Shown here one piece after another: positions 1-6,746 of a stretch of DNA of 12,459 nucleotides. Made by a program: the position numbers and the translations under genes. Below the pieces are notes generated by a model, which worked only from the letters and a program-made list of their open reading frames with translations, was not told the DNA's origin and did not search any database. Source of the stretch: Verrucomicrobiales bacterium (lineage in GTDB: Bacteria > Verrucomicrobiota > Verrucomicrobiia > Verrucomicrobiales > DEV007); NCBI GenBank assembly GCA_023253615.1, contig JALRFZ010000641.1, forward strand, positions 1-12,459, given 5' to 3'. Within the stretch, counting starts at the first letter, position 1. Each line of letters begins with the position of its first letter.

Positions 1-85
1 TGCCTACGCCGCGATCGGAACGGAGCGCGAGGGGGAGTTCGCGAAGATCGCCGACGAGGTGATGGTCGCGCCGGCGGAGGACTAG
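1..85 (+). CDS. C-terminal end of an unidentified protein (possibly SIS-domain sugar isomerase-like)
   Basis: An open frame enters from the left edge (codons start at base 2) and ends at TAG 83-85, giving 27 residues that finish in VMVAPAED. Nearly every codon ends in G or C, as in the real genes of this window, so it is probably true coding sequence. The pattern of Ile-Gly-Thr-Glu followed by a helix, then Ile-Ala-Asp-Glu-Val and a Pro, resembles the end of a SIS (sugar isomerase) domain, where an 'iATEGD..la..ADevi.vP' strand-helix-strand is common. This is only a resemblance over a short tail. The protein ends sooner after this element than GlmS does, so GlmS itself is unlikely. The start and most of the gene lie outside the window. 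Confidence 0.5.
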   Translation, partial: AYAAIGTEREGEFAKIADEVMVAPAED

Positions 86-106
86 CCCGATCGAGAGTGG
101 AAAATC

Positions 107-137
107 TTGAAAGAGTGGGGTGCCTCGTTCGTATTAG
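107..137 (+). promoter_or_regulatory. Possible sigma70-type promoter for the secreted unknown protein
   Basis: TTGAAA (107-112) is followed 18 bases later by GTATTA (131-136), or 19 bases later by TATTAG (132-137). This is the most A/T-rich patch between the upstream stop at 85 and the ATG at 160. A start site near 144 would leave a leader of about 16 bases. The spacing is slightly long and the -10 match is imperfect, so this is tentative. Confidence 0.25.
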
Positions 138-159
138 AGGCGATATTGACCGCGATTCC

Positions 160-1248
160 ATGATCCGTCTCCTTGCCATCGTCCTCCTCGTCTCCGTGAC
201 CACGCCGGGCATGCTCCACGCCCAGGCGACCTTCAACGACCTCGCCCGTTTCGTCGCGGGTCAGCCGCTCAGCCCGGGGAGTCCGCTGCGCCGGATCGAG
301 GCCCTGCCTTCGGTGCGCAAGCACACCGCCGATACCTCCGCGCTCTCGAAGACCTGGCACGAGCGCCGGCTCAATACTTTGCGCGACTGGGCCAAGGCGG
401 AGGTGCATCCCCGCATCGTCCGGCCGAAGGTGGTGAAGTATCCGTTCGGTGGTCCCGACTTCGTCCATGCCGCGACGATCTTCCCCGGAGCCGACGAGTA
501 TGTCCTCGTCGGGCTCGAACCGCTCGGCACCCTGCCCGATTTCCTCGCGATGAGCGATCCGCAGCTCGGCTCCTACCTTTCGCATCTGAACCACACGCTC
601 CGCAGCATCTCGCAGCGGAATTTCTTCATCACCACGGAGATGCGGGAGGACTTCGGCAAGCAGGGCGTCGACGGGGTCTATCCCGTGCTGCTCTATTTCG
701 CCGCGATGACGAACCACGAGGTCATCAACGGCCAGTTCGTGAAGCTCGACGCCTCCGGCAACGCGGTCGTCTCCGACGCCGCCACCGCGGATGGGATCCG
801 TCTCGAGATCCGCGCGCTCGACCGGCTCCCTGATTTCCCCCCGGTGTCGAGCCTCTATTATTTCAAATACGATCTCTCCGACAGCGGCTTCAAGGCGAGC
901 AGTACGATGAAGAAGTTCCTCGACCAGCGTCCCGGCGGGATGGGGTATCTCAAGGCGGCTTCCTACCTGATGCACCAGAATGGATTCACCAACATCCGCA
1001 ATTATCTCGTCGGCGACTGCCAGTTCATCCTGCAGGATGAGTCGGGGATCCCGGCCGAGTTCTTCGCGACCTATTTCAACGTGACTTATTTCGGCAAATA
1101 CGCGGGTCCGATCGACATGTTCAAGGAGTACGACCAGCCCTTCCTGCGTCAGGTTTACGCCTCCGGAGTGGCGAGGCCTTTGCCTTTCGGCACCGGCTAC
1201 CGCATGCGCGACGAGGACTCGATCCAGCTGCTCGGGGTGCGGAAGTGA
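160..1248 (+). CDS. Secreted protein of an uncharacterised conserved family
   Basis: The product is 362 residues from the ATG at 160. That start is chosen over an in-frame GTG at 97 because it opens directly into a signal peptide: Met-Ile-Arg, a hydrophobic core at residues 3-14, and a probable signal peptidase I site near HAQA (20-23). The protein should therefore be exported. The mature part has no catalytic motif I can name. Its most distinctive block is residues 94-123, with YPFGGPDF, then IFPGADEY and VGLEPLG. I have a sense of seeing this kind of block in secreted hypothetical proteins of several phyla, but cannot attach a function. A second aromatic-rich block (SLYYFKYDLSDSGF, 231-244) and a FFATYFNVTYFGKY segment (301-314) suggest a compact beta-rich domain. 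The gene stands 74 bp before the sulfatase on the same strand. There is no clear ribosome binding site. Coding is certain; function is unknown. Confidence 0.85.
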   Translation: MIRLLAIVLLVSVTTPGMLHAQATFNDLARFVAGQPLSPGSPLRRIEALPSVRKHTADTSALSKTWHERRLNTLRDWAKAEVHPRIVRPKVVKYPFGGPDFVHAATIFPGADEYVLVGLEPLGTLPDFLAMSDPQLGSYLSHLNHTLRSISQRNFFITTEMREDFGKQGVDGVYPVLLYFAAMTNHEVINGQFVKLDASGNAVVSDAATADGIRLEIRALDRLPDFPPVSSLYYFKYDLSDSGFKASSTMKKFLDQRPGGMGYLKAASYLMHQNGFTNIRNYLVGDCQFILQDESGIPAEFFATYFNVTYFGKYAGPIDMFKEYDQPFLRQVYASGVARPLPFGTGYRMRDEDSIQLLGVRK

Positions 1249-1284
1249 GGTGCTGCGGGGGCGTGAATTTCCGGCGCGATTCGA

Positions 1285-1314
1285 TTGCCATCCGGGTCCC
1301 CGGCGCGTTAGGAT
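1285..1314 (+). promoter_or_regulatory. Possible sigma70-type promoter close to the sulfatase start
   Basis: TTGCCA (1285-1290) and TAGGAT (1309-1314) are separated by 18 bases. Each matches its consensus at four or five of six positions. If it is real, transcription would begin within a few bases of the ATG at 1323, giving an almost leaderless message. The alternative is that AGGAT (1310-1314) serves as a weak Shine-Dalgarno eight bases before the start. The sequence alone does not separate these. Confidence 0.3.
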
Positions 1315-1322
1315 GACCCTTC

Positions 1323-2849
1323 ATGAGAAGACTCCTGCCCGCCCTCCTCGCCGTCGCGATCCTGCCCCTGGTCCACGCCGAACCCCGCAAGCCCAACCTC
1401 ATCGTCATCATGGCCGACGACCTCGGCTACGGCGACATCTCCTGCCAGGGGGCGAAGACCTATCAAACACCCCACATCGACCGGCTCGCCGCGGAGGGTC
1501 TGCGATTCACGAGCGGCTATTGCACCGCCTCGACCTGCACCCCGACGCGCTATTCGCTGCTCACGGGCGTCTATGCGTTCCGCACGAAGGGCACGGGCAT
1601 CGCTCCGCCGAGCGCGCCGGCCATCATCCAGCCGGGCGCGGCGACCCTGCCCGCGATGCTCCGCTCGGCCGGCTATGCGACGGCCGTGATCGGGAAATGG
1701 CACCTGGGCCTGGGTGGTCCCGACGGACCTGATTGGAATGCGGAGATCACACCCGGGCCGCTCGACATCGGATTCGACCATTGTTTTCTCCTGCCCACCA
1801 CGAACGACCGCGTGCCCCAGGTCTATCTGCAGGACCGGCACGTCCTCGGCCTCGATCCGGCCGACCCGATCCGCGTTTACCAGAAGAAGCCCTCGGAGGA
1901 TCATCCCACCGGGATCACCCATCGCGACACCCTGAAGATGGACTGGACCCACGGCCACAACCAGACCATCCACAACGGCATCAGCCGCATCGGCTTCTAC
2001 ACCGGCGGGGAGAAGGCCCGTTTCCGCGACGAGGACCTCGCCGACGAATGGGTGAAACGGAGCATTGCCTGGATCGAGTCTCAGAAGGACACGCCCTTTT
2101 TCCTCTTTTTCGCATCCCATGATCCCCACGTGCCGCGGATGCCGCATGAGCGTTTCCAGGGGCTGACGCCGCACGGTTTCCGCACCGACAGCATCGTGCA
2201 GCTCGACTGGTGTGTCGGGGAGATCAGCGCGGCCCTCGACCGCCTCGGCCTCGCGGAAAACACGCTGGTGGTGTTCTGCTCGGACAACGGTCCCGTGATG
2301 GATGACGGCTACGCCGACGGCGCCCTCGAAAAGGTGGGCGACCACCGCGCCGCGGGGCCCTTCAAGGGCGGCAAATACAGTGTCTACGAGGGCGGCACGC
2401 GGACTCCCTTCATCACGCGGTGGAAGGGCACGATCGCCCCCGGCGTCTCCGATGAGGTCGTCGCCACGATCGACCTTTTCGCCAGTCTCGCCGCCCTCAC
2501 GGGAGCAGCGGTACCGGAAGGGGCGGCGACCGATTCCGTGAACGTTTTGGATGCTTTGTTAGGCGTGGACGGGGCGGAGGGACGCGGGGAACTCGTGGTG
2601 CAGGACAACGGCGCCTCGGGCAACTTCGGCTTCCGTTCGGGCAAGTGGAAGCTGGTGCGCCACGACAAGGGCAAGGCCCGCAACGTCGTCGTCGAAAGCC
2701 TCCTCGCGAACACCGACGTGCCGAAATTCCAGCTCCATGATCTCGAGGCCGATCCGGGTGAGACCCGGGATCTGCTGGAGCATCAGCCCGAACTCGCCGT
2801 GAAACTCAAGAAGCGCCTCGAGGAGATCGTGGCTGCGGGGAAGGATTGA
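1323..2849 (+). CDS. Secreted S1-family sulfatase (arylsulfatase type)
   Basis: This 508-residue enzyme should hydrolyse sulfate esters, probably on sulfated polysaccharides or other organosulfates outside the cytoplasm. It has a signal peptide (residues 1-19, cleavage near VHA). The metal-binding ADDLGYGD is at 31-38. The core CTPTR (Cys72 to Arg76) matches C-x-P-S/T-R, so Cys72 should be converted to formylglycine. GKWHLG (124-129), ASHDPH (264-269), SDNGP (320-324, metal Asp-Asn) and GGKYSVYEGGTR (349-360) follow in family order, and the C-terminal subdomain includes KWKLVRHD. Length is normal and all main catalytic residues are present. The substrate cannot be read from this sequence, and no formylglycine-generating enzyme gene is in the window. 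One oddity is a short run of non-preferred codons, including a TTA, near 2543-2565. The gene is tail-to-tail with the L,D-transpeptidase. Confidence 0.95.
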   Translation: MRRLLPALLAVAILPLVHAEPRKPNLIVIMADDLGYGDISCQGAKTYQTPHIDRLAAEGLRFTSGYCTASTCTPTRYSLLTGVYAFRTKGTGIAPPSAPAIIQPGAATLPAMLRSAGYATAVIGKWHLGLGGPDGPDWNAEITPGPLDIGFDHCFLLPTTNDRVPQVYLQDRHVLGLDPADPIRVYQKKPSEDHPTGITHRDTLKMDWTHGHNQTIHNGISRIGFYTGGEKARFRDEDLADEWVKRSIAWIESQKDTPFFLFFASHDPHVPRMPHERFQGLTPHGFRTDSIVQLDWCVGEISAALDRLGLAENTLVVFCSDNGPVMDDGYADGALEKVGDHRAAGPFKGGKYSVYEGGTRTPFITRWKGTIAPGVSDEVVATIDLFASLAALTGAAVPEGAATDSVNVLDALLGVDGAEGRGELVVQDNGASGNFGFRSGKWKLVRHDKGKARNVVVESLLANTDVPKFQLHDLEADPGETRDLLEHQPELAVKLKKRLEEIVAAGKD

Positions 2850-2853
2850 GTTT

Positions 2854-2985
2854 CCTACTCCTACTCATACTCATACTCATCCGGGCGCGTCCAAGACGTC
2901 CGGTTTTGAGTAAGAGCAGGAGGTAAGAGTATGAGTAGGAGGTGAGAGTATGAGCAGGAGGTAAGAGTATGAGTAGGAGGTGAAG
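2854..2985. repeat. Convergent-intergenic repeat array: 19-nt tandem units with inverted copies
   Basis: Three full 19-nt units and one partial unit run in tandem: gagcaggaggtaagagtat at 2914-2932, gagtaggaggtgagagtat at 2933-2951, the first sequence again at 2952-2970, then gagtaggaggtgaag at 2971-2985. Units 1 and 3 are identical and units 2 and 4 share their variant bases, so the larger period is 38 nt. Upstream, 2854-2880 is a pyrimidine run of ACTCAT/ACTCCT steps that is the reverse complement of the same motif. For example, tcctactcatactc (2859-2872) pairs perfectly with 2927-2940 and 2965-2978. A short cgtc/gacg inverted repeat lies in the spacer. A transcript from either strand could fold into a long hairpin, which fits a two-way terminator or a small nonautonomous repeat. 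Confidence 0.85.
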
Positions 2986-3000
2986 AAGCGTCGCTTCTTC
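2982..3000. terminator. Perfect hairpin at the end of the L,D-transpeptidase gene
   Basis: The sequence gaagaagcgtcgcttcttc is a perfect 9/9 palindrome around one central base. As RNA it gives an 8-bp stem with a 3-base loop. It overlaps the last bases of the minus-strand L,D-transpeptidase stop and lies 132 bp past the sulfatase stop, so it could end transcription from either side. It lacks a U-tract on either strand, so intrinsic termination is not assured. Confidence 0.45.
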
Positions 3001-4210
3001 ACTGTTGGACGACCTGGGCGACGATGAGATTCGGGGCGGCCTGCGGGGCGGGTCCGCTCCAGGCGTCGACGATCTGCACGGTGACTCCGCTGGAAGTGTT
3101 GGCGAAGAGGATGGGCGCCACGGAATGGGGGAGCCGGATGCAGCCGGCCGACGCGGGGTAGCCGGGGAGATCACCGACGTGCATGCCCACCGCGCTCTGG
3201 TCGAGACGCTGCCAGTAGGGGAGGGAACATCCATAGATCGTCGAGGTCTTGCCCGACTGGACGCGCTCGGTGATCTTGAATTCACCGCGGGGCGTGTATT
3301 TGCCGGCCCGGGCGGTGGAGACGGCGGTGTCGATCGCGATCTGGCCGTCGATGAGGAGGTAGGCGCGCTGTTTCGAGATGTCGACGACGACTTTTTTCGT
3401 GCTGTTGCCCGACTTGCCGTAGTCGAGGAGGGCCTGGTTGATGTAGGCGTCCTGGTGGACGTCCATCCAGCCCGATTGCTGCTGCTGGATCGGAGCGGGG
3501 GCTTTCTTGACGGTGTTCGAGTAGGCGACCTGCTGGATGCGCATCTCCTTCTTCTTGCCCGCGTTCTTGAAGATGCCGGCCTCGGCGTTCGTCACCGAGC
3601 CGAGAGTGATGCCGAGCAGGGCGAGCACGGTGATGACTTCGCGGGCTCCGTGGGCCTGGATCTCGGCATCCTCGAAGATGAAACCGAAGTCGCCGGAGTT
3701 GTCGCGGCAGAAGGCCTGGAATTGTTCGTCGTTGGCGAGGAGGAGTCCGAGCAGCTGGACGCGGGCGGAATTTCCGTCATCGCCTGCCTGCCAGCGGATC
3801 AAGGGAAGGCTGGTGCCGCCGGCTTCGAGTTCGGAGTGTTTCAGAGAGGAGGAAATCACCTCTAGAAAACGACGCACGAAGTCCCCGGGCTCGGAGGCGT
3901 CGGAGAGGGATTCGAAGGGAGCGGCGTCGGGAAAGAGACCCTGCAGGGAGATCTCGTAGGCGTGCTCTCCCCACGCGGGGGCGAGGCCGGGGGCGTTCCC
4001 GCCGGCTTCGAGGGTGAAGAGCTGGAAGAGCTCGGTTTCCTGCGGATTCGACACGAGCGTGACCCCGTCGACCGAGACGTCGAACCAGAGATCCGAGCCG
4101 GCGAACATCGCGGCGCAGACATCGACCTCGCTGTTGCCGGCGGGGATGAAGTCGCCGCCTTCGGCGGGCAGGTGGTTGACGGGTCCGAGAAAGGAAGCGG
4201 TTGGTTTCAT
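2999..4210 (-). CDS. L,D-transpeptidase (YkuD) with an N-terminal extension and internal membrane segment
   Basis: The product is 403 residues. The C-terminal part (about 273-382) is a YkuD L,D-transpeptidase domain, the family that makes 3-3 cross-links in peptidoglycan or attaches proteins to it. VVVDISKQRAYLLIDG opens the domain, TPRGEFKI follows at 306-313, and the active site HVGDLPGYPASAGCIRL supplies His344, Cys357 and Arg359. The first 190 residues are unlike this: they have no signal peptide and no motif I recognise, and they are acidic and soluble in character. A hydrophobic stretch (191-206) ending in NAEAG looks like a signal anchor or a late signal sequence. A charged, Lys-rich segment and a Gln run (242-245) link it to YkuD. 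Third codon positions are GC-rich throughout and no ATG starts a separate gene, so the fusion looks real. It is the last gene of the GAF-protease unit, 66 bp after the protease. Its leader is C/A-rich with no Shine-Dalgarno. Confidence 0.85.
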   Translation of the reverse strand: MKPTASFLGPVNHLPAEGGDFIPAGNSEVDVCAAMFAGSDLWFDVSVDGVTLVSNPQETELFQLFTLEAGGNAPGLAPAWGEHAYEISLQGLFPDAAPFESLSDASEPGDFVRRFLEVISSSLKHSELEAGGTSLPLIRWQAGDDGNSARVQLLGLLLANDEQFQAFCRDNSGDFGFIFEDAEIQAHGAREVITVLALLGITLGSVTNAEAGIFKNAGKKKEMRIQQVAYSNTVKKAPAPIQQQQSGWMDVHQDAYINQALLDYGKSGNSTKKVVVDISKQRAYLLIDGQIAIDTAVSTARAGKYTPRGEFKITERVQSGKTSTIYGCSLPYWQRLDQSAVGMHVGDLPGYPASAGCIRLPHSVAPILFANTSSGVTVQIVDAWSGPAPQAAPNLIVAQVVQQ

Positions 4211-4276
4211 GGCGTTGTCGGTGGGTTGCGTGTTTCGGTTGGGTGGTGAAGGAGGAAGTCGTGCGCCGGACCGGGA

Positions 4277-5086
4277 TCACCAGTCGGAACTGAGCCCCGG
4301 GTGCCAGGGTTCGGCGATGGAGGAGAGGATCTCGTGCATCATCGGCGGGCGGATCTCCGGATAGACCGAGAGGATCCGCGCGATGATCCCGGCGACGCGG
4401 GGTGCCGCGAAGCTCGTACCGGTCTGATATTGCACGCCGCCGCCGAGCCAGGGCACTTCGACATTTTCCCCTTTCGCGGCGTAGCCGACGAGGTGGTCGG
4501 GGCGGTAAAAGACGGCCTCCGAATCCGTCTCGGCGAGATCGACTCCGATGACGGAGGCGAAGTGGGAGGGCCACTCGGTCTCGCGGCTGTCGAGATTGCT
4601 GCAGGCGGCCACGACATGCGCCCCGCGGAGCCAGGCTTCGTCCGCCCATTCCTTGTGCGGCAGGATGAACTTGGCGAGCCCGCGACAGCCGAAACTGCAA
4701 TTCAGGACCTGGTAGCCGCGCTTCAGCGCCTCCTGCACCCCGGCGCAGATGAGGTGGGTGCGCGAGGAGCATTGGGCGTCAATGACGCGGAAACTGCCGA
4801 CCTCGGCGAGCGGGGCGACTTCGTGGAGGATGCCGGCGACGGCGGTGCCGTGTCCGTAGATGTCGTGGCCTTCGCCTTCGAGGACGCGGATGTGGCCGCG
4901 CTCTTCCTCGAAGCCGACCGAATCCACGAGTCGCAGATTGCCGAGCTTTGGATGAGTGGCCTCGATTCCCGAGTCGATCACGGCGACCCGCACGCCCTCG
5001 CCGGTGCCGTGGCGGGCGGCTTCGCGCACCTCCTCCATCGTCGGCCACGCCCTGCCGCGGCCCGGATCTGTCGTCGCCGCGGCCAT
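4277..5086 (-). CDS. Subtilisin-like serine protease (S8), no signal peptide or propeptide
   Basis: This 269-residue protease has an intact Asp-His-Ser triad: Asp38 in AVIDSG, His79 in YGHGTAVAGI, and Ser225 in GTSFAAPRVAG. Asn164 in ACSN is the likely oxyanion residue. The catalytic domain begins about 30 residues from the start, so there is no room for a signal peptide or an I9 propeptide. The enzyme should be cytosolic and ready to act once folded, as in intracellular or precursor-processing subtilisins. Five cysteines (106, 114, 130, 134, 162) fit a reducing compartment. The ATG at 5086 overlaps the stop of the GAF gene by one base (TGATG), so translation of the two is probably coupled. 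The longer frame upstream to 5233 lies inside the GAF gene and is discarded. The target is unknown; the cytosolic part of the neighbouring transpeptidase is one possibility. Confidence 0.9.
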   Translation of the reverse strand: MAAATTDPGRGRAWPTMEEVREAARHGTGEGVRVAVIDSGIEATHPKLGNLRLVDSVGFEEERGHIRVLEGEGHDIYGHGTAVAGILHEVAPLAEVGSFRVIDAQCSSRTHLICAGVQEALKRGYQVLNCSFGCRGLAKFILPHKEWADEAWLRGAHVVAACSNLDSRETEWPSHFASVIGVDLAETDSEAVFYRPDHLVGYAAKGENVEVPWLGGGVQYQTGTSFAAPRVAGIIARILSVYPEIRPPMMHEILSSIAEPWHPGLSSDW

Positions 5087-5658
5087 CAGATCTCGAGGTT
5101 CAGGATCCGGGTGAGGAGCCGGTAATTGACGAGGCGCTCCAACACGGTGGAGAGACGGCGCACCCGGTTCAGACCGCGCGCCGTGAAGCCGCCGGGATCG
5201 GGAGCCCCGGGGTCGGCCTTCAACTGCACGCAACTGATCACGCCCTGTACTTTTCCACCGAAATAGAAAGGCACGGCGATGAGAGCGGTCGTGACCTGGT
5301 TCATGGCCTCGTCGACGCGCTTCGAGTGGCGTGCGTTCAGGTAGACCTGGTTCTCGCAGAGCGGTTGTTCCGAAACGTAGACGAGGCTGGTGAGGCCCTC
5401 GGTGAGCGGTTGGCTCCAGCCGACGAAGGCGGGATCGGGCTCGGAATGGGTGACGACGAGATTTTTTTCCTCAACGTCGGCGATCCAGACGCTGATGGAA
5501 TCGGCCGCGAGGCTTTCCATCACCATGCGCAGGGTGGTCTGTCCGGGATCGCCGATGAGGCTGCGGAAATCTTCGGGGGAAATGGCCGACGCGGCGCGGG
5601 CGAGAGCCTTTTCGATGGCCGGGGCGTGCTCGGAGAGGTGGGGGTCGGGCGTGATCAC
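5086..5658 (-). CDS. Small GAF-domain protein
   Basis: The product is about 190 residues and is essentially one GAF domain with flanking helices. A helix at 38-52 leads into ADSISVWIADVEEKNLVV (52-69), then LVYVSEQPLCENQVYL (92-107) and the strands TALIAVPFYFGGKVQGVISC (124-143). These are the usual GAF order, a fold that binds small ligands or mediates dimerisation. A C-terminal amphipathic helix (160-187) could carry a signal to a partner. There is no output domain, so any output would have to go through another protein. The start is uncertain. No ATG is available between the upstream stop-free frame and the domain; GTG at 5658-5656 is preferred because it lies about 35 bases after the predicted start of transcription. 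A CTG two codons further upstream is possible. It opens the three-gene unit and overlaps the protease by one base. Confidence 0.8.
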   Translation of the reverse strand: MITPDPHLSEHAPAIEKALARAASAISPEDFRSLIGDPGQTTLRMVMESLAADSISVWIADVEEKNLVVTHSEPDPAFVGWSQPLTEGLTSLVYVSEQPLCENQVYLNARHSKRVDEAMNQVTTALIAVPFYFGGKVQGVISCVQLKADPGAPDPGGFTARGLNRVRRLSTVLERLVNYRLLTRILNLEI

Positions 5659-5700
5659 GATCAGGGTCCGGTTCGGGTTGGCGCGTTTCCGACGCGCGGA

Positions 5701-5729
5701 AGCATACCCGATGGACGGACGACCGGCAA
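5701..5729 (-). promoter_or_regulatory. Probable sigma70-type promoter for the GAF-protease-transpeptidase unit
   Basis: Read on the minus strand, TTGCCG (5729-5724) and TATGCT (5706-5701) are separated by exactly 17 bases. Each matches the consensus at four of six positions. It sits in the 110-bp gap after the second nucleoside hydrolase and would start RNA about 35 bases before the GTG at 5658. It suggests the GAF unit can be transcribed apart from the hydrolase operon. Confidence 0.45.
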
Positions 5730-5768
5730 TCCGATTCAGGTTTTGTGAGGACGGGGCGATTTTTCCGG

Positions 5769-6746
5769 TCACCTCGACGAGGCGGGCGGGGCGGCAAGCA
5801 GTTCGCCGAGGACGCCTGCGAGGGCGCGGGGATCGCCCTTGATGCGCACATATTGATGGCGCTTTTTCCAGTCGGTGTTCCACTGGGAATGTCCGTCGGA
5901 ATCGAAAACGACACGTCCACCCTCGACGACGTTCCAATATTCCTCCTGCGCTCCACGCACGGCGAGGAGGACGGTGGCGAGATCGTGATTCGGCTTGCCG
6001 ATCTCGAGCGAAGGGCGGTCGTGGTGCAAGCGCAGCTCGTAGGCGCGACGGACGGGATTCTTTTCCGGCGTCGCGATCAGTTCGGGACCGTTCGTCATCG
6101 CCGCGCCGACCTCGTAGCCCTGCCAGACGACGGGCGTGGGCCACTCGTTCGTGACGGTCACGGCGGCGGCGGGATCGAGTTTGATGTTCGTCTCGGGCCG
6201 GGCCGTACGGGGAAATCCACCACCCATCACATAGAGATGTTTCACCTTCGCCTCGACGAGTTCCGGGTCGGCGCGGAGGAGATCCTCGAGATTGCTGAGG
6301 GCTCCCACGCTGCAGATCACGACCGATCCGTCCTCCTGCCGCGAGAGCACCTCGCGGTAGACGGCGAGGGCGTCGGGCATCGCGTCGTCGGGCTTCGCAT
6401 CGTGGGGGAACTCATCGCGGAGAGCGGCACAGTAGGCGCTCGGCCGGCCTTTGCGAGCGCCGCCGGTGGCGCCATCCTTGTCCGTGCCGATGGGAATGTC
6501 GCCGCGGCCATACCAGGAGTTGATCGCGTCGGCGGCGGCGGCCGAGGCGTTCGATGGATCCTTGCGGTTCGTGACGATGGCGAGGATCTCGGCTTCCCCG
6601 AGATCGGCGAGCGCATGCAGCACGGCGAGCGCGCCGGCGTCGTCGCAATCGTTCGCCATGTCGGTGTCGAAGATGACCTTCACGGGAGCGGCCTCGATCG
6701 TGCCGGCGAGCACGGCACCCGCGAGGAGGGATAGGAGCGGTTTCAT
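5769..6746 (-). CDS. Secreted nucleoside hydrolase (IUNH family), second copy
   Basis: The product is 325 residues with a signal peptide (MKPLLSLLAGAVLAGTIEA, cleavage near residue 19). The metal-binding start of inosine-uridine nucleoside hydrolases is present as DTDMANDCDDAGAL (27-40). These enzymes cleave the N-glycosidic bond of ribonucleosides, giving ribose and a free base. Further family blocks are VGALSNLEDLL (147-157), YVMGGGF (172-178), ETNIKLDPAAA (185-195) and KPNHDLATVLLAV (251-263), where His254-Asp255 fall where a catalytic His and metal Asp are expected. Export suggests it acts on nucleosides in the periplasm or on the cell surface. Its ATG overlaps the stop of the preceding paralogue by one base (TGATG), so the two should be made together. 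The ligand residues look intact. Substrate preference (purine, pyrimidine or another ribosyl compound) cannot be told from the sequence. Confidence 0.93.
   Translation of the reverse strand: MKPLLSLLAGAVLAGTIEAAPVKVIFDTDMANDCDDAGALAVLHALADLGEAEILAIVTNRKDPSNASAAAADAINSWYGRGDIPIGTDKDGATGGARKGRPSAYCAALRDEFPHDAKPDDAMPDALAVYREVLSRQEDGSVVICSVGALSNLEDLLRADPELVEAKVKHLYVMGGGFPRTARPETNIKLDPAAAVTVTNEWPTPVVWQGYEVGAAMTNGPELIATPEKNPVRRAYELRLHHDRPSLEIGKPNHDLATVLLAVRGAQEEYWNVVEGGRVVFDSDGHSQWNTDWKKRHQYVRIKGDPRALAGVLGELLAAPPASSR

Noticed and set aside
97..159. GTG start extending the first complete gene by 21 residues
   Set aside because: It would bury the signal peptide behind a polar extension; the ATG at 160 gives a standard exported protein.
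2914..2985. CRISPR array
   Set aside because: The repeats are directly adjacent with no unique spacers, are only 19 nt, and no cas gene is present.
3005..3865. 286-residue open frame on the plus strand
   Set aside because: It is antisense to the L,D-transpeptidase, whose YkuD active site is intact. The frame has Asp/Gly/Val composition typical of a shadow.
2999..5658. Bacterial gasdermin-protease operon
   Set aside because: The protease context is similar, but the partner is a YkuD enzyme with His, Ser-x-Gly-Cys-x-Arg active site, not a gasdermin-like pore former.
5659..6144. Long N-terminal extension of the GAF protein
   Set aside because: The open frame overlaps the second nucleoside hydrolase and is Arg-rich there, which is a shadow. 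Only the part after the predicted promoter can be coding.
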